In this document: positions 4,320 to 7,250 of the stretch, one piece after another
How positions within the stretch are numbered: position 1 is the first letter of the stretch
Layout: each line of letters opens with the position of its first letter
From: Candidatus Solibacter sp.
Lineage (GTDB): Bacteria; Acidobacteriota; Terriglobia; Bryobacterales; Bryobacteraceae
DNA: 7,250 nucleotides
Direction of reading: 5' to 3'
NCBI GenBank assembly: GCA_017883345.1
Contig: JADGNT010000242.1
Coordinates: forward strand, 1-7,250
Translations under genes and position numbers: made by a program
Notes under the pieces: generated by a model
What the model saw: only the letters and a program-made list of their open reading frames with translations
Told to the model about the DNA's origin: nothing
Databases searched by the model: none

Positions 4320-5711
4320 TCAGTCTTCGGCGGACGGCTCGCCGTCATCCTTGTGGAAGCCGTACTTCTCCATGCGATAAATCAGGGTACGCCGGCTCAA
4401 ATCCAGAAATGCCGCGGCTTTGGTCTGGTTCCAATCGAACTTGCGGAGGGCTTGCAGAATCAGTTCCTTCTCCAGCGCCTCCAGGCTGAGGCCCTGCGGC
4501 GGCAGTTGGAAATGGACGGTTTCCGACACCGGTTTTTCGCGCCGCAGAAAGTCCGGCAGGTCGCTCAAGCGGATCTCATCGCCGACGGAGAGCACGGTAA
4601 GCCGCTCGATGATGTTCTCCAGTTCGCGCACGTTGCCGGGCCAGCGATAGCCGCTGAAATACGGCACCAACTGGGGCGGCAGCCTGAGATCCGGCAGGTT
4701 GTGCTTCTGTTTGGCTTTGACGAAGAGCGATTGCACCAGTTCGGGGATGTCGTCAGAGCGCTCGCGCAGCGGCGGCAGTTCGAGCGGGATCACCGCCAGG
4801 CGGTAGAACAGATCTTCGCGAAACGCCCCGTCTTCGATCAGGTTTTGCAGATTGCGGTGAGTGGCGGCGATGATGCGGACATCCACGTTGAGCGGAGCGG
4901 AGGCGCCGACTTTTTCGATTTCGCCATGTTGAATGAGGCGCAACAGCTTCACTTGGAGTTCCACCGGCAACTCGCCGATTTCGTCGAGGAACAGGGTGCC
5001 TCCATCGGCGCTCTCCACCTTGCCGCGCTTGGGCGCAAAGGCTCCGGTGAACGACCCCTTGGCGTGGCCGAAGAGTTCCGATTCCATCAGGTCCTTGGGA
5101 ATGGCGCCGCAGTTGATGGTGACAAACGGCTGGTCTTTGCGGCGGCTGTTCTGGTGGATGGCGCGCGCCAGCAATTCCTTGCCGGTGCCGGTTTCGCCGC
5201 GGATCAGCACGGTGGAATCGCGCTGCGCCACGCGGGCAGCCATTTCGAGCACGTGCAGCAACACCTTGGATCGCCCGGTGATGCTCTCGAATCCGTACTT
5301 CCGATCCAGGCTGAGGCGCAGGCTGCGCACTTCCTCGACCAATTGCCGGTGCTCCACGGCGCGGTTCACCACCAGCATGAGTTCTTCGTAATCGATCGGC
5401 TTGGTGATGTAGTCGTAGGCTCCGGCCTTCATGGCCGCGACAGCGGTCTGCACGGTGCCAAATGCGGTAACCATGACGACGGTGGTCCGCGGATACTGCT
5501 CGCGAACCTTCTTCAGAAGATCCAGTCCGGAGACGCCGGGCATCTTCAGGTCGGTGATGACGAGCGCGGGAGCATTCTCCTCGATGGAGCGCAGGGCTTC
5601 ATCGCCGTTGGCGGCGGTGGTGGCGGAATAGCCGGCCTCTTCGAGTTGCAGTTGGGTGATGCGGCGCAGGCTTTCGTCGTCATCCACTACCAGTATGGTC
5701 TTATGATTCAT
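4320..5711 (-). CDS. NtrC-family sigma54-dependent response regulator
   Basis: 463-aa activator with the full three-domain plan; when phosphorylated, such proteins form an ATP-driven ring that opens sigma54 promoters. Receiver domain 1-~120: D10-D12, phospho-acceptor D54 (VITDLKMPG), T82, K104. AAA+ domain ~143-372: Walker A GETGTGKE (172-179), sigma54-contact loop GSFTGA (219-224, a conservative variant of GAFTGA), Walker B TLFLDEIGEL (239-248), arginine-finger region REDLFYRL (298-305), sensor II GNVREL (359-364). A Fis-type DNA-binding helix-turn-helix spans ~412-452 (NQTKAAAFLDLSRRTLIYRM). It overlaps the upstream kinase gene by 11 nt, so the two are coupled. It is closest in style to ZraR/HydG and AtoC, but the target cannot be named from sequence alone. 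Three sigma54-type promoters in the window are plausible local targets. Confidence 0.95.
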   Translation of the reverse strand: MNHKTILVVDDDESLRRITQLQLEEAGYSATTAANGDEALRSIEENAPALVITDLKMPGVSGLDLLKKVREQYPRTTVVMVTAFGTVQTAVAAMKAGAYDYITKPIDYEELMLVVNRAVEHRQLVEEVRSLRLSLDRKYGFESITGRSKVLLHVLEMAARVAQRDSTVLIRGETGTGKELLARAIHQNSRRKDQPFVTINCGAIPKDLMESELFGHAKGSFTGAFAPKRGKVESADGGTLFLDEIGELPVELQVKLLRLIQHGEIEKVGASAPLNVDVRIIAATHRNLQNLIEDGAFREDLFYRLAVIPLELPPLRERSDDIPELVQSLFVKAKQKHNLPDLRLPPQLVPYFSGYRWPGNVRELENIIERLTVLSVGDEIRLSDLPDFLRREKPVSETVHFQLPPQGLSLEALEKELILQALRKFDWNQTKAAAFLDLSRRTLIYRMEKYGFHKDDGEPSAED

Positions 5712-6807
5712 TCTGCCTTTCGCGATGCAGCGGCAACTGGACCGAGAAGGTGGTGCCCTTATGCGGGTTGGCTTCCGCGCTGAGGATGCCGCCGTGCTGT
5801 TCTACGATCTGATGCGCCACGGAGAGCCCTAGGCCGGTCCCACTCTGCTTGGTGGTGAAGAAGGGATCGAAGATGCGGTCGCGATCCGCGGGGCCGATGC
5901 CGCAACCCTCGTCCCGCACCTGGATGAGGACGCGTCCGTTTTGCGGCCCCGCGGCGAGCAGCACGCCGCCGCCTTCGGGCATCGCCTGGATGGCGTTGAT
6001 GAGCAGGTTGAGCAGCACTTGGGTGAGCAATTCCGGGTCGGCCTCGAACGGCGTCAGGGCGGCGTCCACTTCCTGGCGGAGGGTAACCGGTGGCTGGCTG
6101 GCGGCCGCGTGCGCCGCCAGTTGGATCACGGAATCGAACAGGCTCGCGGCATCGATGGCCTGGTAGTTAGGGGCGCGGGGACGGGCGAAATCCAGAAAAT
6201 GGGAGAGCAGATGGTTGAGCCGCCGGCACTCCTTGACGATGATGTCCGCGCACTCGGCATCCTTCTTTTCGAGGCGGAGATTGCGCTGCAGAATTCCCGC
6301 CGCTCCGGCGATGCTGGCCAGGGGATTGCGGACTTCGTGGGCCAGACCGGCCGAGAGTTGTCCCAAGGCGAACAAGCGTTCGGCCCGTTTCATGCTTTCG
6401 AAATTGTCCTGCAGTTTCCGATAGACCTCGGTCAGCCGGCTGGTGGTGCGCTCCAACTCCGCGCGCTGCCGGCGGCCGCGCTCGGCCAGGACCCCGGTCA
6501 ACACGCCGGCGGCGCAGAACAGGGGGATTTCCCAGAGCTGGTCGATGGCGTAGTTCGGAGAAGTGGTCCAGGTGGTCCAATTGTGGGGAGCATTGGAGAG
6601 CGCGGCAAGCAGCGCGGTGGCCAGTCCGCCCAACCATCCGAAGCTCAGCCCGGCGAACACAATCGGCAGGTAGTAGAGATGCTGGAGGGCGTTGTGCCAG
6701 TGCAACATGGAGACCGGCGCGATCTGGTGAAGGACGCTGATCGCGACGATTGCGGCGATGACAGCCGCTATACGTGTGCGAATTGTGGTTTCATGCCGCA
6801 AGAGCAT
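5701..6807 (-). CDS. Membrane-bound sensor histidine kinase, partner of the NtrC-family regulator
   Basis: 368-aa kinase with about four short hydrophobic segments (roughly 11-28, 43-57, 59-71, 91-108) and almost no periplasmic domain, so sensing probably occurs in or near the membrane. A charged coiled coil (about 109-145) follows, with no PAS domain. The HisKA helix carries H157 in LAHEVRNPLASIAG; the ATPase domain has N271 (LLNLLINAIQAM), D299 of DEGCGIG, the F-box FDPFFTTK (313-320) and GTGLGL (323-328). This is the NtrB/ZraS-type catalytic core normally paired with NtrC-family regulators, in agreement with the 11-nt overlap with the next gene. The ATG at 6807 is the only good start; its ribosome-binding site is weak (GGGAAT). 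The gene is divergent from the TerC-family gene, sharing a 114-bp control region with a sigma54 site facing TerC. No convincing promoter for the kinase itself was found. Confidence 0.93.
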   Translation of the reverse strand: MLLRHETTIRTRIAAVIAAIVAISVLHQIAPVSMLHWHNALQHLYYLPIVFAGLSFGWLGGLATALLAALSNAPHNWTTWTTSPNYAIDQLWEIPLFCAAGVLTGVLAERGRRQRAELERTTSRLTEVYRKLQDNFESMKRAERLFALGQLSAGLAHEVRNPLASIAGAAGILQRNLRLEKKDAECADIIVKECRRLNHLLSHFLDFARPRAPNYQAIDAASLFDSVIQLAAHAAASQPPVTLRQEVDAALTPFEADPELLTQVLLNLLINAIQAMPEGGGVLLAAGPQNGRVLIQVRDEGCGIGPADRDRIFDPFFTTKQSGTGLGLSVAHQIVEQHGGILSAEANPHKGTTFSVQLPLHRERQNES

Positions 6808-6865
6808 GGGATTCCCAGGCCAAGGACCAGTCTAACGGGAGGTGGCGGGCGGAACAAGGTGGGAC

Positions 6866-6881
6866 TGGCCTGTGACTTGCA
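6866..6881 (+). promoter_or_regulatory. Sigma54 (-24/-12) promoter upstream of the TerC-family gene
   Basis: TGGCCTGTGACTTGCA matches the sigma54 consensus TGGCACG-N4-TTGC(A/T) at every position except two in the -24 element (CT instead of AC), with exact GG-GC spacing. The expected transcription start is near 6892, 30 nt before the GTG start codon. The divergent kinase/NtrC-family operon supplies an obvious activator. Confidence 0.75.
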
Positions 6882-6888
6882 ATAAGCT

Positions 6889-6913
6889 CTCGTTTAACCC
6901 AGGATTAAACGAG
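6889..6913 (+). promoter_or_regulatory. Perfect inverted repeat over the predicted start site and ribosome-binding site of TerC
   Basis: CTCGTTTAA (6889-6897) and TTAAACGAG (6905-6913) are perfect 9-bp arms around the loop CCCAGGA. The predicted sigma54 start (about 6892) falls in the left arm. The right arm contains GAG of the Shine-Dalgarno sequence GAGG (6911-6914). It may be an operator, or a 5'-terminal mRNA hairpin (6 bp if transcription starts at 6892) affecting stability or translation. Confidence 0.55.
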
Positions 6914-6921
6914 GACGCGAA

Positions 6922-7250
6922 GTGAACGTAGCGCTCTTTCCGGTTGCGGACTATTGGTGGCTGTATGTGGCCTTCACCGGGTTGGTGGCGATCCTGCTCG
7001 CCATCGACCTGGCGTTGCACCGTCAGGAGCGTCCCATCTCGTTTCGCAACGCGGCGGTCTGGACCGCGGTGTGGATCTCGTTGGCGCTGGCTTTCAGTTG
7101 TGTTCTGTATCTGTTCACCGCCGCGCGTTATTCCCCGGGGGTTGGGCGGCAACTCAGCCTGGAGTTTCTGGCGGGATACGTGGTGGAGGAATCGCTCTCG
7201 GTGGACAACATGTTCGTGTTTGCCCTGGTGTTCCGCTACTTCGCGGTTCC
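6922..7250 (+). CDS. TerC/Alx-family integral membrane protein, N-terminal part
   Basis: The first 109 residues are visible; family members are about 220-350 aa, so most of the gene lies beyond the window. The start is GTG at 6922, 7 nt after GAGG. Hydrophobic segments lie at about 12-32 (ending in AIDL) and 45-66, and a third begins near 82. The family signature YVVEESLSVDNMFVFALVF (86-104) contains conserved acidic residues E89/E90 and D95, thought to lie in the metal-ion pathway. The segment HRQERPISFRNAAVWTAVW is very like E. coli Alx. TerC-family proteins are linked to manganese export, alkaline-pH response and tellurite resistance; the substrate here is unproven. A sigma54-type promoter and a perfect hairpin lie directly upstream. 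I do not see the yybP-ykoY riboswitch that often precedes such genes; the leader is only ~30 nt. Confidence 0.92.
   Translation, partial: MNVALFPVADYWWLYVAFTGLVAILLAIDLALHRQERPISFRNAAVWTAVWISLALAFSCVLYLFTAARYSPGVGRQLSLEFLAGYVVEESLSVDNMFVFALVFRYFAV

Noticed and set aside
4158..5783. 541-codon open frame on the plus strand
   Set aside because: It lies antisense to the NtrC-family gene, whose motifs are complete. Its translation has the His/Gln/Gly-rich composition typical of antisense frames in GC-rich genes.
5941..6885. 314-codon open frame on the plus strand
   Set aside because: Antisense shadow of the sensor kinase at 5701-6807, with no recognisable domain; the kinase frame has all catalytic boxes.
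6882..6921. yybP-ykoY manganese riboswitch before the TerC-family gene
   Set aside because: The space between the predicted start site and GTG is about 30 nt, too short for that riboswitch, and its conserved paired loops are not seen.

Overview
The window is GC-rich bacterial DNA dominated by signal-transduction genes and small envelope or stress genes. The style of the sensor kinases (short multi-pass N-termini with an LYxLPI motif) and the mix of a CzcC-type efflux protein, DUF302 and PGPGW proteins suggest an Acidobacteriota relative (Solibacter/Bryobacter-like). That placement is inference from protein style; there is no rRNA or other marker.

Layout. (1) 1-620, minus: N-terminal part of a TolC/CzcC-type outer-membrane efflux protein, cut by the window edge. 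(2) 621-770: divergent control region with two identical 15-bp direct repeats 22 bp apart and a palindrome over a likely -10 box. (3) 771-2820, plus: a membrane PAS histidine kinase overlapping a NarL/FixJ-type response regulator, ending in a two-tier hairpin terminator. (4) 2745-4183, minus: a very short ORF with a strong ribosome-binding site, a DUF302 protein, a 108-bp multi-hairpin palindromic element, a PGPGW small membrane protein, and a second DUF302 protein. (5) 4320-6807, minus: a histidine kinase overlapping its NtrC-family sigma54 activator. (6) 6922-7250, plus: start of a TerC/Alx-family membrane protein, divergent from the kinase and cut by the window edge.

The most interesting signal is regulatory. 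Three sequences with exact sigma54 -24/-12 geometry (TGG, 8 nt, TTGC) lie just upstream of three genes and in the correct orientation: DUF302 copy 1 (3348-3363), DUF302 copy 2 with PGPGW (4200-4215) and TerC (6866-6881). They flank a two-component system whose regulator keeps the sigma54-contact loop. The simplest reading is a compact local regulon: the kinase senses a membrane or periplasmic cue, the NtrC-type regulator is phosphorylated, and sigma54 RNA polymerase switches on TerC (a probable metal-ion exporter), two DUF302 proteins and PGPGW. The stimulus is unknown; metal or envelope stress is a guess from TerC and the nearby CzcC-type gene.

The HK-RR pair at 771-2820 is a separate FixL/FixJ-like system that probably has its own sigma70-type promoter. 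Its 3' end overlaps, antisense, the short ORF at the end of the DUF302 operon, so that ORF may be a gene remnant left by a rearrangement.
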